In this document: in pieces, positions 12,071 through 23,810 of the stretch
How positions within the stretch are numbered: the first letter of the stretch is position 1
How the letters are laid out: every line of letters begins with the position of its first letter
Translations under genes and position numbers: made by a program
Notes under the pieces: generated by a model
Database searches by the model: none
Told to the model about the DNA's origin: nothing
What the model saw: only the letters and a program-made list of their open reading frames with translations
Assembly (NCBI GenBank): GCA_947683425.1
Contig: CANTUQ010000017.1
Span: 2,046,001-2,110,000 of the forward strand
Source: Excoecaria cochinchinensis
Lineage: Eukaryota; Streptophyta; Magnoliopsida; Malpighiales; Euphorbiaceae
Direction: 5' to 3'
DNA length: 64,000 nucleotides

Positions 12071-13010
12071 GTGCGGAAGATGATTAGTTTTTGGGAGCGT
12101 CACTGCAGTCAAGCCAACGCAAAGGTTGATGTTAGGGCTTAGCATTTTGTCTTATGATTATTTTTGTATTAGTGAACTCTCATTGTATTAATTCTTTTGT
12201 TCAGCTTTCGCTATGTATTTATATTTGGATAGATGTAATTAATTTGTAATATCAAAACAGTTTTGTAATGAATATTATTATTACATTTATGCTTAAATGA
12301 TCTAATATTTAAAAGTTTTAATTCCGCCGTATTTTCGTATGTATGATATATGTTTATTGTTTGATCTGCTTGGTGACACCCTGACTCATACGGCTTCTCA
12401 CTCCCTTAGGGATGGGCTTGCTTACGTATGGGTAGGGGGTGTTACATAATCATTCATATCCAAGTAGTCATTCTTCATATGCATCTTCACAATATAAACA
12501 TTTAGCCATTTATATCCAACTACAAGTATCGCATCATATCTTGTCATATCGCATGTACATATACATGTAACATATATCCATTTTCGTATCAGTGGGAACA
12601 TCTATCATAGTCTTATATAATGGCCTCATATATAAATCTCTTGTAATAGCCTAATTACTCACTAACTAGTGGATATGGGTACTAATGATACTGATAGGAC
12701 ACAGTATCCAAGCATATAGAGACAAGAGTCTCGAATCATGTGTAAACATGTATACCCGAAGGTATACCGGACACCGAAGTCTCAAATCATATAAACCCAA
12801 ACGCAACATGTAACTTGTAACATATAGCAGCTGCACTCACACTCTAACCCTTGATAAGCGCTTATCTATCAACCACTATGACTATCAGGCTCAAATAACA
12901 ACTGAATCATGTTCTAGTATTAGTATCATATAACAGAGAATAGAATCAGGTATAATCATATAGTTTCATGTATACATGTATATTTACCAATTTCAGAGAA
13001 ATATAAATAA

Positions 13011-13013
<3 letters not shown>

Positions 13014-13068
<55 letters not shown>
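13014..13068. repeat. (TA)n microsatellite
   Basis: An uninterrupted alternating TA run of about 55 bp lies within LTR G. The 70-residue frame across it is an artefact of the repeat. Confidence 0.97.
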
Positions 13069-13070
<2 letters not shown>

Positions 13071-13257
13071 CTTTATCATAAACATGTAACTCATAATCAC
13101 ATAATCCATATACATATAAATCATATACAAATCTTATCATGAACATATCACTTATCATTTAATAATCCATATATAAGACAAATCATATACCATGTAGTAA
13201 AAACCCATGTAAAAAGAAGTTTGAAAACAATTTTCGGAAAATAGGGTAAGCGGGCAT

Positions 13258-13672
13258 ATGGGTGTTGTGCTCGCGACAGTAGCCAAGGAAGCACAAGTCA
13301 TGCTCCATCTGCCGAGTCGTGCACAATTAGCCGAGATGTGCATAATCAGGGGCACTTCCTGCCGAGTGGGCTCCCACGCCAACTGGCTCTCATTATGAAT
13401 GGGCTATCTTCACGACTCGTGAAGAACTTCACGTGTCGTGAAGACTCCCATGCCGAACGGGGCTTATGCCGAGCAGACCTATACTGAGCGGCCTCTTCTT
13501 CACAACTCATGAAGGACTTCACGTGTCGTGAAGAACCTCTCGCCAAGCGGGCCATTCTTCATGACTCGTGAAGAACTTCACGTGTTGTGAAGGATTGCAA
13601 GCCGATCAGATTACCGCTAGAGAAAGGATGACTCGCTTCTGTCACGCTCGCGATAAGCATCGTGCTCGTGAT
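13258..13672. repeat. CTTCACGACTCGTGAAG palindrome cluster in LTR G
   Basis: Three doublets, each a CTTCACGACTCGTGAAG-type dyad followed by an ACTTCACGTGTCGTGAAG dyad, lie at about 13,408, 13,498 and 13,557. Simpler relatives (GTCGTGC, GCCGAG) flank them. A CTCGCGATAAGCATCGTGC pair near 13,648 resembles the LTR A palindromes. Confidence 0.8.
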
Positions 13673-15135
13673 AGGAGCGTGTTTTCCTTTCCTTAGCAAA
13701 ATGCTGGAAAAATAGAGCTTGAAAACCAAAACACAATCTTTCCCCATAAGCAAAACCATGTAAAATCTTACCTCCAGTGCCTTCAAAACATACTTATAAC
13801 TGTAACAAATCAATTTACACATTATTAACACACATCTAAACAACATATACAGAGGTTGCAAAAACTCAGAAAATCCATCTCATCATGTACATACTCTTCA
13901 AAGTTGACATGCAAAGCATTTCAACTCTTATATCTCAAATCATATACACAAATCTATCAAAAACATACATTAACTTGTATCAAAACATACAAATGATAGC
14001 ACAATCAAAACTCAAATACATGATCCGAATGGAGAATGGCAAAACACTCTCAAACCAAATACAAACTCCCAAACCTAGAAATGGAGCTCAATCCACTATC
14101 TTCAAGATACCACTTTTCCTTTTTCTTTGCTCTTTCTTCTCTCTTCAGATTCTTGTATGAGTTCAACCAAAAACACACATTCAATTAACCCATGAACAAA
14201 ATGATATAACCCATATCAAAACCGAATGGAAGAAGAAGAAGAAGCAACTCGTATAAACCTAGCCATATACCTTTCCAGAATCAATTCTTGATCTAAAACC
14301 CAGCTCAATCTTGTAGAGGAACACATGCAAAAGCTAGAGAGCAAAAAAATAGAAAAGGAAGGAGAGCAAGAGTGGAGAACGACAAAAGCATGAAGGGACA
14401 AAGCTTCCACGGGAAGCAAAAATGATTTTCCTGCCTTCTTCCCTCTCTCTTTCTTTCAAATCTCATTTAATGCTCTCACCTACTACTCCACATGTCACAA
14501 TTCTATAAGTTCCCTTAGTCAAATAACTTGCCTTTACCATTTTGTCCTTGGCTTTTCCCCTTATAAATCCTTGGCAAAAATACATATCACTCACTAACAA
14601 CAATTCTTTTATTAAATACTTCAAATCCCATTCACTTAGTCCTTAATTCATTTCCAATTCACTTGTATAAATACCAATTTACCTTTAATAAATTCAATTA
14701 ACATGCAATTTATGAATTTTTGGGATGTTATAGAGTCCATTCTAGGCAAAAAAAAAAAAGGCACAGGGTTATGTGAAAATCCAAAAATGACGCATTTCTC
14801 GCTAAGAAAAGCTAGTGTGAAAATCCACAAAGGACGCACTACCTTAAAAGAATAACTTCAGGTTTCAAATGAGAACCTCATAATCCCCAAAGGCATAAAA
14901 TTCGAAGGCAATTTTAAAGGACACCGATCCTGCTGCAAATTACGACCAAACCGGCTGTCGCCTCTGAATCCACTTAGATGAATTCTTGTCCTATATCACT
15001 GTATGGCACATACATTTCACATGCATGCTCACTTTTTTCCTGCATATCTGGCCTTCTAAGTTTTATAGAAAGGGAGATTCGATGTGTACACTGATGAAAG
15101 GCGGGTGACGACATTAGTCCAAATACCAATATAAT

Positions 15136-15690
15136 GATGAACCAAAGACCTCTCAGGGGGCAGCCGATCAATCGAAGACCTCTCAGCGGGCAACCATCCA
15201 AAGACCTCTCAGGGGGCGATCACCCAATGACCTCTCAGGGGGTCAACCATCCGAAAACCTCTCAGGGGGCGATCAACCGAAGACCTCTTAGGGGGCAACT
15301 ATCCAAAGACCTCTCAGGGGGCGATCAACCGAAGACCTCTCAGGGGGCAACCATCCGAAGACCTCTCAAGGGGCGGTGAACAAAAGACCTCTCGGGGGGA
15401 AATCAACCGAAGACCTCTCAGGGGGCAGCAGATCAACCTAAGACCTCTCAGGGAGCAACCATCCAAAGACCTCTCAGGGGGCGATCAACCGAAGACCTCT
15501 CAGGGGGTAACCATCCGAAGACCTCTCAGGGGACGATGAACCGAAGACATCTCGGGGAGCGATCAATCGAAGACCTCTCAAGGGGCAGCCGATCAACTAA
15601 GGACCTCTCAGGGGGCACCAACTAGCCAAAGACCTCTTAGGGGGCAGCCAGCCAGCCAAAGACCTCTCAGGGGGCACCATCTCAGAAGGG
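15136..15690 (+). repeat. Array of about 20 units based on AGACCTCTCAGGGGGC
   Basis: Units of about 25-30 bp share the core AGACCTCTCAGGGGGC, alternating with GATCAACCGA, AACCATCCGA or AGCCGATCAA linkers. A higher-order pairing of the GATCA and CAACCATC versions is visible. The 81-residue frame at 15,134-15,379 merely reads through the array. Confidence 0.92.
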
Positions 15691-16040
15691 TTTGCGCGAT
15701 GACAGCACTACCATTCCAAGGAAGGTTAGCATGATCATAGCACTACTGCTTCAAATCTCAGAAGGGTTTGCATGATGGCGGCACTACCATTCCATGGAAG
15801 GTTTGCATGACCACGGCACTACCACTTCAGAAGGGTTTGCACGATGGCGGCACTACCATTCTACAGAAGGTTAGCACGATCACGGCACTACCACTTCATA
15901 AGGGTTAGCACGATGGCGGCACTATCACTCCACCGAGGTTTTGCACGATCACGGCACTACCTCTTCAAATCTCAAAAGGGTTAGCACGATGGCGGCACTA
16001 CCATTCTATGGAAGGTTAGCACGACCACTTCAACAAAGGA
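15691..16040 (+). repeat. Second array: about nine 30-35 bp units with GCACTACCA
   Basis: The units follow GAAGGGTTTGCACGATGGCG then GCACTACCATTCCA, alternating between 'GATGGCGG' and 'GATCACGG' forms. The array follows the first without a gap. Both precede the LTR, as expected for the 3' region of a Tat-type element. Confidence 0.88.
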
Positions 16041-16192
16041 TAATATGCCAACAACATGGCGATAACCACCACAACAACAGCATCACCCAATTCAAGAAGA
16101 TAGCTGCCTCAGGTACGCGTCTCTTCTCTCTTTCATTGAGTTTTGGCTCACCTAGACATCCAGGCACTACTCTCCCCAAAACTGGGGGTAAC

Positions 16193-17164
16193 TGTAGACA
16201 CCGGGTCCAAAGACAGCCTAGATCAAAGTTACCCAATGATGAGAATGATGCCTGTTCACAGGAAAAAGACAAATAGAAGTGATGATTTCCTCGAAAAAAT
16301 GCTTTTCACTTTTTTTTTTAAAAAAATATTAATTAATTTTTTGGGGCCTGTGTAGTGAGGCCCATCTCACTAATGTGAGATGCAGCCTCACGTTAGTGAG
16401 GCCCATCTCACTAATGTGAGAGGCAGCCTCACGTTATTGAGGTGCGTCTGCCTCACATGCCATTCTGCCCCTACTCCCTCTTTTTCGCTTTTACCGGGAT
16501 TTTGTTGGGAAATACAGGGGGATGTCTGATTTGAAAAGGAAAAAACCTGATTTGAGAAGAAGGATGAAGGGTTTTAGAGGACAGATATCTAGAGAAACCC
16601 TAGTTTTTAAGGGAAGTATAAAACGAAAAAGTTGAAGAAGCTGAAAGTGGGAGGTTATTTTGAAAATGCCGAAAGAAACCCAAAAAGAAAAAGAGAGAAA
16701 GAAGAGCTTTGAGCAAGAAAAATGATTTTTTGTTCTCACAGTGTTCTAAGATTGTTCTTGAATTTAGGAAATTAATTCCTGACATTTGAGATCCAATCGT
16801 GTCTCATTTTCTTCAATGTAACTTCCATTTGAAAGGTTTCTTAGTCTCTGTTTTTACTTTCCTTTCAAACAAATCAACGAGGAAACCAGCATTTCTTCAT
16901 CTGCAAATCTAAAGTCAATATCTGAGGGTAAATACTGGGATAAACCATCTCTTTTCCTCCTTTTGTTTTTTGTTTCTGGTTTTGCTTCACTAAGTTTTCT
17001 CCTTCGTACATACTGTATATATTTGTTATTTGATTTCATTAATCAATATATCACATTTTTGTTGCTGTTTATTATCGGACATGATCTTAAATATTTATCA
17101 TGACTAATCAGCATATTTGTCATTCTTTTATGCATGTATCTGATGGTATGTCATGGTGTTTATT
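16193..17164 (+). repeat. 3' LTR of element H, first part (interrupted by element E)
   Basis: The LTR begins TGTAGACACCGGGTCC after a purine tract. It contains the GTGAGGCCCATCTCAC palindrome block (16,350-16,460), and is broken at 17,164 by E. The sequence TTATT at 17,160-17,164 is duplicated at 23,581, showing where the two halves join. Confidence 0.8.
16350..16460. repeat. GTGAG/CTCAC palindromes in the H LTR
   Basis: Two successive compound inverted repeats each pair GTGAGGCCCATCTCAC with a TGTGAGATGCAGCCTCAC-type arm across TAA. This is the counterpart of the block in LTR D'. Confidence 0.85.
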
Positions 17165-19678
17165 TGTAACAACCCAAATTTACCCTAGTAGGATTTACGA
17201 TGTTTTGGTATGGATATGATTGTGTATTTGTACGAAAGAACATATTTGAATGTTTGTTTGGGTGAGTGGAAGAATTGGTTAGAAGATTAGTCAAGCTTTG
17301 TTTTTGGGATTTTTGGTTTAGCTTCTGTCGCGAGCGCGACACCCGTCGCTAGCGCAACGGAATGCGCCAGTTAGAGTTTGTTTTGAGCGGGAATTTAAGT
17401 GGATTTTGAGTTGGGTTGGACATGTGGCAGTCATGCAAGGAGTTTGGAAGGGTTTGGGACACATGTCTTAAGATAAACATGTGACTTTGAGAGGATGTGC
17501 CAAGTGGACTTGTGCATGCAATAAAAGTGATTTGAGTGGGAAAATCTGTCTTCATTTGTGCCTTGCATGCAGTTTTCCCCTCTTTCTTTCTTCTTTTGTG
17601 TTCCACTAGTTCCCTTCTTCTCCTTTATCTTTTAGATGCTTTCATTATATGTGTATTTCTGCTTTGGATGGTTTGAAGAGGTTATTAAGGGATTAAGAAG
17701 ATAAGTGTGACTTAGCTTTGTGTTGGGTCTTCTTCTACTCCATTTCTATTTTGGTTTGAACTGGTTGTGTAATGGACTAAGAGGTGTTGTATTGGTGTTC
17801 TTTACTGTGTTTGAAGTTTCGGATAGAAGGATTGAAAAGGGCAAGGACAAGATCTGATTTGGGGTGTCTCCACTGCTCTACTAGAGGTAGGGATCGTGTG
17901 CTCTTTGATTTTTGGCATGTGTAGTGAATTGTGATGTTGTGTCAATTGATGCATGTTAATGTGTTTAATTGATATTTGATATAATTGAAATGTAAAATGG
18001 ATGTGTGTTGAAGTGTTAATTTAATTGCCTTGAGTAAAATCTAGTAATCTTGTATGAACCCTAGTTGTAGGGGAAAACTCTGCTCAGATTGTATCAGACC
18101 TCCGTGTGATGTTTTGGTGATAAGTGGAGTTTGAAAACTCCAATTTAAGTGCTTGTTATGCCACTAGAACCATGACTTCCATATCTATATAAGTCCCTGA
18201 AATGTCTATGATCTACTTCTGGCTCTAAGTGTCCATAAATAGCTATAACATAAGTGTCTCTATTCTGGCAGGTCCATTGGAACCGTATAGATTGTTTAGG
18301 TCATATCTTATGTTTTAGATGTCCAAATGACCTGTAACGTGTTCCAGTAGAAACTTAACATCCTAGGGAACAATTGTTAAGAAGGACATTTTGCTTAAAA
18401 ATGATGTTTAGAGGTTGGTTCTTACGGTTCGAGTTTGAGGTGAATAGCAGTCTCGTTGGGCACCTGTTGGAGCCTACTGTCGCGAGCGCGACAGGGGTCA
18501 CGAGCGCAACAAAACCAGTTATTTGATGAACTTTCCTTCACATTTTGATCCCTTGGTTGACATAAATCATTTCCCACCTCTCTAGTTTGAGTATTTTTGT
18601 GTGTTTATCCTTCCTGAAATGCACTCGAACTTCTCTATAAGTTCCTATAACTTATCCAATTCATGTTTAACATTATGAGATGAGTATATGAATATGTTTG
18701 AACATGCATATTATATATCATAGGTATTATTTGCTAGTAGGAACTATACATGATTTAAGTGATATGTGATTGTGATTGGATATGTAAATATGTGTTATAG
18801 TAATTAGAGTGTTAGCGAGCCTGAAGTGTCAAGTTAGTGGATAGATAAGCATGCTTATAAAGGGTTTAGTGCAGCTGCTCAGTAGACTCATATGGGTGTT
18901 TTGCTTAGAGATTTCGGTCTCTTTTGTTACCTTCGGGTATTTGTATATTTCGAGACTTATGTCTTCTGTGTGTTCATATACTGTGTCCAACCAGTATCTT
19001 CAGTACCCGTATCCATGATTTATGAAAGTTCAGGCTCTTTGCTTTCCGTTTGGATCTATTATGTTTAAGCTTATGTTGGTGATTGAATGATTATTTTGAG
19101 GATTTCATATTAATGCTTTTGGATCAGTTATGTTTATCCAGTGGGCATGATATTGTTAAGATTCAGTTATGTGATATGTAATTAAGAATGTTATGGTGCT
19201 TTGAGCATGTTAGGTTTGATAAGATTGATTTGTACATGTTATAATTTTGTAATTGACTTTGCGTTTACGCCTTGGAATGATATGTATATACTGTTATGCA
19301 TGCTTGTGCAGTCCTTTGTTTTTGTACATCCCCACTAAGTATTATCGCTTAGCAAGGATGTTTATTTCCGTGTAGGATTGCAGGATTGGTTTGGTTTTGG
19401 AGTCGCGCATCTGCTGGCCACTAGGAGTTGAAGTCTTCTTTTTGTACTAGTATAGGGATAAGTTGTATAGTCCAGTTTTTGCTTGTACGTTTTGTAACGT
19501 TTTGTAAGGCATGTAATTCTGACATGTAATGTAATGACTTAGTATATGTATACTTTATAAGTTCAGTTATGTAAGTTTATATGGTTATTCATGAGTGCTT
19601 CCGCTTTAGCTCTTGCTTGAATGTTTATGTTATGTGTGACATCTCGAAATTCCTTCCAAGGGGTATTGGGGTGTTACA
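17165..19678 (+). repeat. 5' LTR of element E
   Basis: It starts TGTAACAACCC and ends GGGGTGTTACA. It carries palindromes at two sites (17,324-17,362 and 18,478-18,512), each with two units, a TACCTTCGGGTA hairpin at 18,928 and a CTAAG hairpin at 19,335. Together with the 3' LTR it makes one of the longest near-exact repeats in the window. Confidence 0.93.
19335..19374 (+). other. Decayed double hairpin in the 5' LTR of E
   Basis: CTAAGTA/TCGCTTAG has mismatches and the second stem is reduced to CAAGG/CCGTG. The 3' LTR copy is better preserved. Confidence 0.6.
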
Positions 19679-19683
19679 AGTTG

Positions 19684-19695
19684 TGGTATCAGAGC
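19684..19695 (+). other. Primer-binding site of element E
   Basis: TGGTATCAGAGC lies five bases after the LTR end. It is the exact initiator-tRNA-Met-complementary type used by many plant Gypsy elements. Confidence 0.9.
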
Positions 19696-19805
19696 ACCGA
19701 TTTAGTCGGTTCTTGTTCTATGTGATTATTTGAGTATAGAGTCTTTACATGAGAGTCTATCTAGAGTTATGGCCTAATGCAGATGTTGTCTTGTGTTGTG
19801 TTTTT

Positions 19806-21005
19806 ATGGAGTCAGATCCGAGTGAGTATATGGGCGACATGATGGAAAGTGTGAATCCAGTTGGAAGTAATCCAGTCGGTCAAGATAGGCCTGCACGTGA
19901 GCGTGCACCAGTAGAAGGTCAGGGTTTTGATCCGGCATTAGTGCAAGGTTTACTTCAAGTAGTAAGCAGATTGACTGCTCCAAAGGCTCCTTCTGAGCTT
20001 ATAAGGAAAAGAGGAGCAAAAGAATTTCATGGAACCTCTTTGGATGAATCGGATGTGGCAGAATTCTAGTTGAAGAGAACTGATAGGATTCTACAAGAGA
20101 TAGCTTGCCCTCCACATCAACGAGTTGCTTGTGCTGTATCGCTTTTGCAAGGATCAGCATATGATTGGTGGAACCTTGTGCTTCTCAATCCCCAGAGACC
20201 AGCTGAATTGACATGGGAATTTTTTGTGCAAGAATTTGAGCAAAAGTATGTTACCAAGGCCTATAGGGAGGCAAAGTGGAAGGAATTTATAAGTTTGAAG
20301 CAAAGGAACTTGTCAGTAAGCAACTTTGAGAAAGAGTTTGGTCATTTGAGCAAGTATGTGCCTATTGCTTTGATGACTGAGAATTTCAAATGCTAACATT
20401 TCCAAGATGGATTAAGAGAAGTGATTAGAGGTCTGTTGTTGGCCATGGTAGTTATGCATCCGGTTGGATATTATCAGCTAGTGGCAGCGGCGATTAAGTT
20501 AGAAGAATCGAAAGTGATCAAGCAAAAGATGGAGCACAAGAGAAAAGTAACCGATGGTAATGTGCTTAGTAGTAAGAGAATCCGTGATGGAGTTAGTGGA
20601 CAGCATACTCAAAGGCCCGGTCCAGTGCAAGAATCTAAGGGAAGTGTCTTGGCACCCCCTAGTAAGGAAAGCAATGTGCCAAAGTGTGAGCATTGCAGGA
20701 AATTTCATAGAGGTATGTGTAGGAAGCTCAGTGGAGCGTGCTTTAAATGTAGCAGCATGGAGCATATGCTTGCCAATTGTCCAGAAATGAAAGAGAGCAC
20801 GGTTCAGCAAGGTAATAGAGGGAACACGGGTGTGACTGGATCTGCAAGAGGTGGAAGAAGAAGAGATCGAGCAACACATGATATATCGAAAACGACTGAG
20901 AAGCCGATTTCGTCGGTTGTTCAAGCTCGATGTTATGCTATGATTAGAGAGAAAGAAGATGAGCAAGCGGGTCCTTCTGGTAAGTCCTTATGTTATTGTA
21001 TTTGA
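19806..21005 (+). pseudogene. gag: gag of element E, with two nonsense codons
   Basis: The start MESDPSEYMG is the counterpart of the gag start of B. The frame runs 400 codons without a shift. It is broken by a TAG at 20,067, where B has tryptophan (EMW), and by a TAA at 20,394. The Retrotrans_gag core (LLQGSAYDWWNLV, TWEFFVQEFEQKYV) and zinc knuckle CFKCSSMEHMLANC are intact. After QAGPSGK, where B runs on into protease, the frame ends within a few codons (CYCI). The sequence then resumes as GAGGACGACATTTCTTAAGG, matching the very end of pol in fragment F, so pol was lost by an internal deletion. Confidence 0.9.
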
Positions 21006-21078
21006 TTTTTACAAGCTTTGTTGTGATAAGTGTTTTGCTATCTGTGGTACCGGGTGAAATTTTGAGGACGACATTTCT

Positions 21079-21092
21079 TAAGGGGGAGAGAT
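21079..21092 (+). other. Polypurine tract of element E
   Basis: TTAAGGGGGAGAGA directly precedes the 3' LTR, the expected plus-strand priming site. The matching site of F is GGAAGGGAGAGT at 60,110. Confidence 0.8.
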
Positions 21093-23580
21093 TATAACAA
21101 CCCAAATTTACCCTAGAAGGATTTGTGATGTTTTTGCATGGATATGATTGTGTATTTGTAAGAAAGAACATATTTGAATGTTTGTTTGGGTGAGTGTAAG
21201 AATTGGTTAGAAGATTAGTCAAGCTTTGTTTTTGGGATTTCTGGTTTAGCTTCTGTCGCGAGCCCGACAGAACGAGCCAGTTAGAGTTTGTTTTGAGCGG
21301 GAATTTAAGTGGATTTTGAGTTGGGTTAGACATGTGGCAGTCATGCAAGGAGTTTGGAAGGGTTTGGGACACATGTCTTAAGATAGACATGTGGCTTTGA
21401 GAGGATGTGCTAAGTGGATTTGTGCATGCAATAAAAGTGATTTGAGTGGGAAAATTTGTCTTCATTTGTGCCTTCCATGCAGTTTTCCCCTCTTTATTTC
21501 TTCTTTTGTGTTCCACTAGTTCCCTTCTTCTCCTTTATCTTTTAGATGCTTTGATTGTATGTGGATTTCTGCTTTGGATGGTTTGAAGAGGTTATTAAGG
21601 GATTAAGAAGGTAAGTGTGACTTAGCTTTGTGTTGGGTCTTCTTCTACTCCATTTCTATTTTGGTTTGAGCTAGTTGTGTAATGGACTAAGAGGTGTTGT
21701 ATTGGTGTTCTTTACTGTGTTTGAAGTTTCGGATAGATGGATTGAAAAGGGCAAGGACAAGATCTGATTTGGGGTGTCTCGACTGCTTTACTAGAGGTAG
21801 GGGTCGTGTGCTCTTTGATTTTTGGCATGTGTAGTGAATTGTGATGTTGTGTCAATTGATGCATGTTAATGTGTTTAATTGATATTTGATATAATTGAAA
21901 TGTAAAATGGATGTGTGTTGAAGTGTTAATTTAATTGCCTTGAGTATAATCTAGTAATCTTGTATGAACCCTAGTTGTAGGGGAAAACTCTGCTCAGATT
22001 GTATCAGACCTCCGTGTGATGTTTTGGTGATAAGTGGAGTTTGACAACTCCACTTCAAGTTGTTGTTGTTCCATTAGAACCATGACTTCCATATCTATAT
22101 AAGTCCCTGAAATGACTATAATCTAATTCTGGCTCTAAGTGTCCCAAAAAATAGCCATATCATAAGTGTCTCTATTCTGGCGGGTCCATTGGAATAGTAT
22201 AGTTTGTTTAGGTTATATCTTATGTTTTAGATGTCCAGATGATCTGTAACTTGTCCCAATAGAAACTTAACATCCTAGGGAACATTTGTTAAGAAGGATG
22301 TTTTGCCTAAAAATGATGTTTAGAGGTTGGTTTTTACGGTTCAAGTTTGAGGTGAATAGCAGTCTCGTTGGGCACTTGTTGGAGCCTACTGTCGCGAGCG
22401 CGACAGAACTAGTTATTTGATGAACTTTCCTTCACATTTTGATCCCTCAGTTGACATGAATCATTTCCCACCTTTACCCCTCTCTAGTTTGAGTATTTTT
22501 GTGTGTTTATCCTTCCCGAAATGCACCCGAACTTCTCTATAAGTTCCTATAACTTATCCAATTCATGTTTAACATTATGAGATGAGTATATGAATATGTT
22601 TGAACATGTATATTATATATCATAGGTTATATTTGCTAGTAGGAACTATACATGATTTGAGTGATATGTGATTGTGATTGGATATGTAAATATGTGTTAT
22701 AGTAATTAGAGTGTTAGCGAGCCTGAAGTGTCAAGTTAGTGGATAGATAAGCATGCTTATAAAGGGTTTAGTGCAGCTGCTCAGTAGACTCATATGGGCC
22801 TTTTGCTTAGAGATTTCGGTCTCTTTTGTTACCTTCAGGTATTTGTATATTTCGAGACTTATGTCTTCTGTGTGTTCATATAATGTGTCCAACAAGTATC
22901 TTCAGTACCCGTATCCATGATTTATGAAAGTTCAAGCTCTTTGCTTTCCGTTTGCAAATGTTATGTTTAAGCTTATGTTAGTGATTGACTAATTATTTTG
23001 AGGATTTCATATTAATGCTTTTGGATCGGTTATGTTTATCAAGTGGACATGATATTGTTAAGATTCAGTTATGTGATATGTAATTAAGAATGTTATGGTG
23101 CTTTGAGCATGTTAGGTTTGATAAGATTGATTTGTACATGTTATAATTTTGTAATTGACTTTGCGTTTACGCCTTGGCATGATATGTATATATTGTTATG
23201 CATGCTTGTGCAGTCCTTTGTTTTTGTACATCTCCACTAAGCGTTATCGCTTAGCACGGATGTTTGTTTCCGTGTAGATTTGCAGGATTGGTTTGGTTTT
23301 GGAGTCGCGCATCTGCTGGCCACTAGGAGTTAAAGTCTTCTTTTTGTACTAGTATAGGGATAAGTTGTATAGTCCAGTTTTTGCTTGTACGTTTTGTAAC
23401 GTTTTGTAAGGCATGTAATTCTTATATGTAATGTAATGACTTAGTATATGTATACTTTATAAGTTCAGTTATGTAAGTTTATATGGTTATTCATGAGTGC
23501 TTCCGCTTTAGCTCTTGCTTGAAAGTTTATGTTGTGTGTGACATCTCGATATTCCTTCCAAGGGGTATTGGGGTGTTACA
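21093..23580 (+). repeat. 3' LTR of element E
   Basis: It starts TATAACAACCC (one change from the 5' copy) and ends GGGGTGTTACA. It has single palindromes at 21,253-21,270 and 22,389-22,407 where the 5' LTR has two at each place. The CTAAGCG hairpin at 23,237 is perfect here and imperfect in the 5' LTR. Confidence 0.93.
23237..23276 (+). other. Double hairpin in the 3' LTR of E
   Basis: CTAAGCG/CGCTTAG with loop TTAT is followed by CACGGA/TCCGTG with a TGTTTGTT loop. Confidence 0.8.
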
Positions 23581-23810
23581 TTATTAGCCTGTTAACATTC
23601 CTCTGTTCATTTCTATTTTTTTGTTTGTTTGAGTCGTGTCTTCGTTTTTGCCTCGGTTGTGGTTTTCTATCGGATAATGTACCGCGTCTGAGTTGTACTT
23701 GTGGTTTCCCGATCGGATACGTGATTGTCCGTCCATATCGTGCTCCCCATTTGCCCCGATCGCCCATTCAGTCGCATCCCTCGCAGCAACCTTATGGCTC
23801 GTGCATTCTT

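Larger units (their letters stand above)
10392..12446 (+). mobile_element. LTR C: Gypsy LTR lacking its 5' end
   Basis: The 3' end is GGGGGTGTTACA at 12,446. The body matches LTRs B and F in order: GGGGAAAGAGAAGG, GGTTTGGGAA, a palindrome cluster, repeated GATTCGTACC...GGTA words near 11,700-11,765, then the CTAAGC hairpin at 12,031. Compared with F it lacks roughly the first 0.8 kb, which was removed where D' begins at 10,391. No primer site follows the LTR end, so it is a solo LTR or a 3' LTR. It interrupts LTR G. Confidence 0.7.
12447..14732 (-). mobile_element. LTR G: minus-strand Gypsy LTR, 3' end removed by LTR C
   Basis: The minus strand starts TATAACATCCCAAAAATTC at 14,732 (probably TGTAACATCCC with one change). 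It carries a TACCTTCGGGTA hairpin near 12,753 and the paired CTTCACG palindromes, as in LTRs A and E. The double hairpin expected nearer the 3' end is absent because LTR C interrupts at 12,446. It lies inside the 3' internal region of element H. No gene is supported. Confidence 0.65.
14733..16192 (+). mobile_element. Element H: 3' untranslated internal region of a Tat-lineage Gypsy retrotransposon
   Basis: The stretch between LTR G and the H LTR is non-coding. It holds two tandem arrays and ends in the polypurine-like AACTGGGGGTAAC immediately before the LTR start. Tat-lineage (Ogre/Retand-like) elements are known to carry variable tandem repeats between pol and the 3' LTR, which fits. The pol of H would lie left of the G insertion and is not in this window. 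Identification rests on layout and termini, not on a protein match. Confidence 0.6.
17165..23580 (+). mobile_element. Element E: complete, non-autonomous (gag-only) Ty3/Gypsy retrotransposon
   Basis: It has a 5' LTR of 2,514 bp, a primer site, one gag frame, a polypurine tract and a 3' LTR of 2,488 bp, flanked by a perfect 5-bp duplication TTATT (17,160-17,164 and 23,581-23,585). The internal part is only 1.4 kb and holds no protease, reverse transcriptase or integrase. It would have needed enzymes from a relative such as B to move. By eye the two LTRs are highly similar, implying a more recent insertion than B, C or G. The most visible differences are palindrome units. Confidence 0.93.

Noticed and set aside
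15136..15690. CRISPR-like or coding array
   Set aside because: Short unit with no unique spacers; a standard tandem repeat of a Tat-type 3' region.
20499..20966. 155-codon frame opposite gag of E
   Set aside because: Antisense shadow of the gag frame; no domain.
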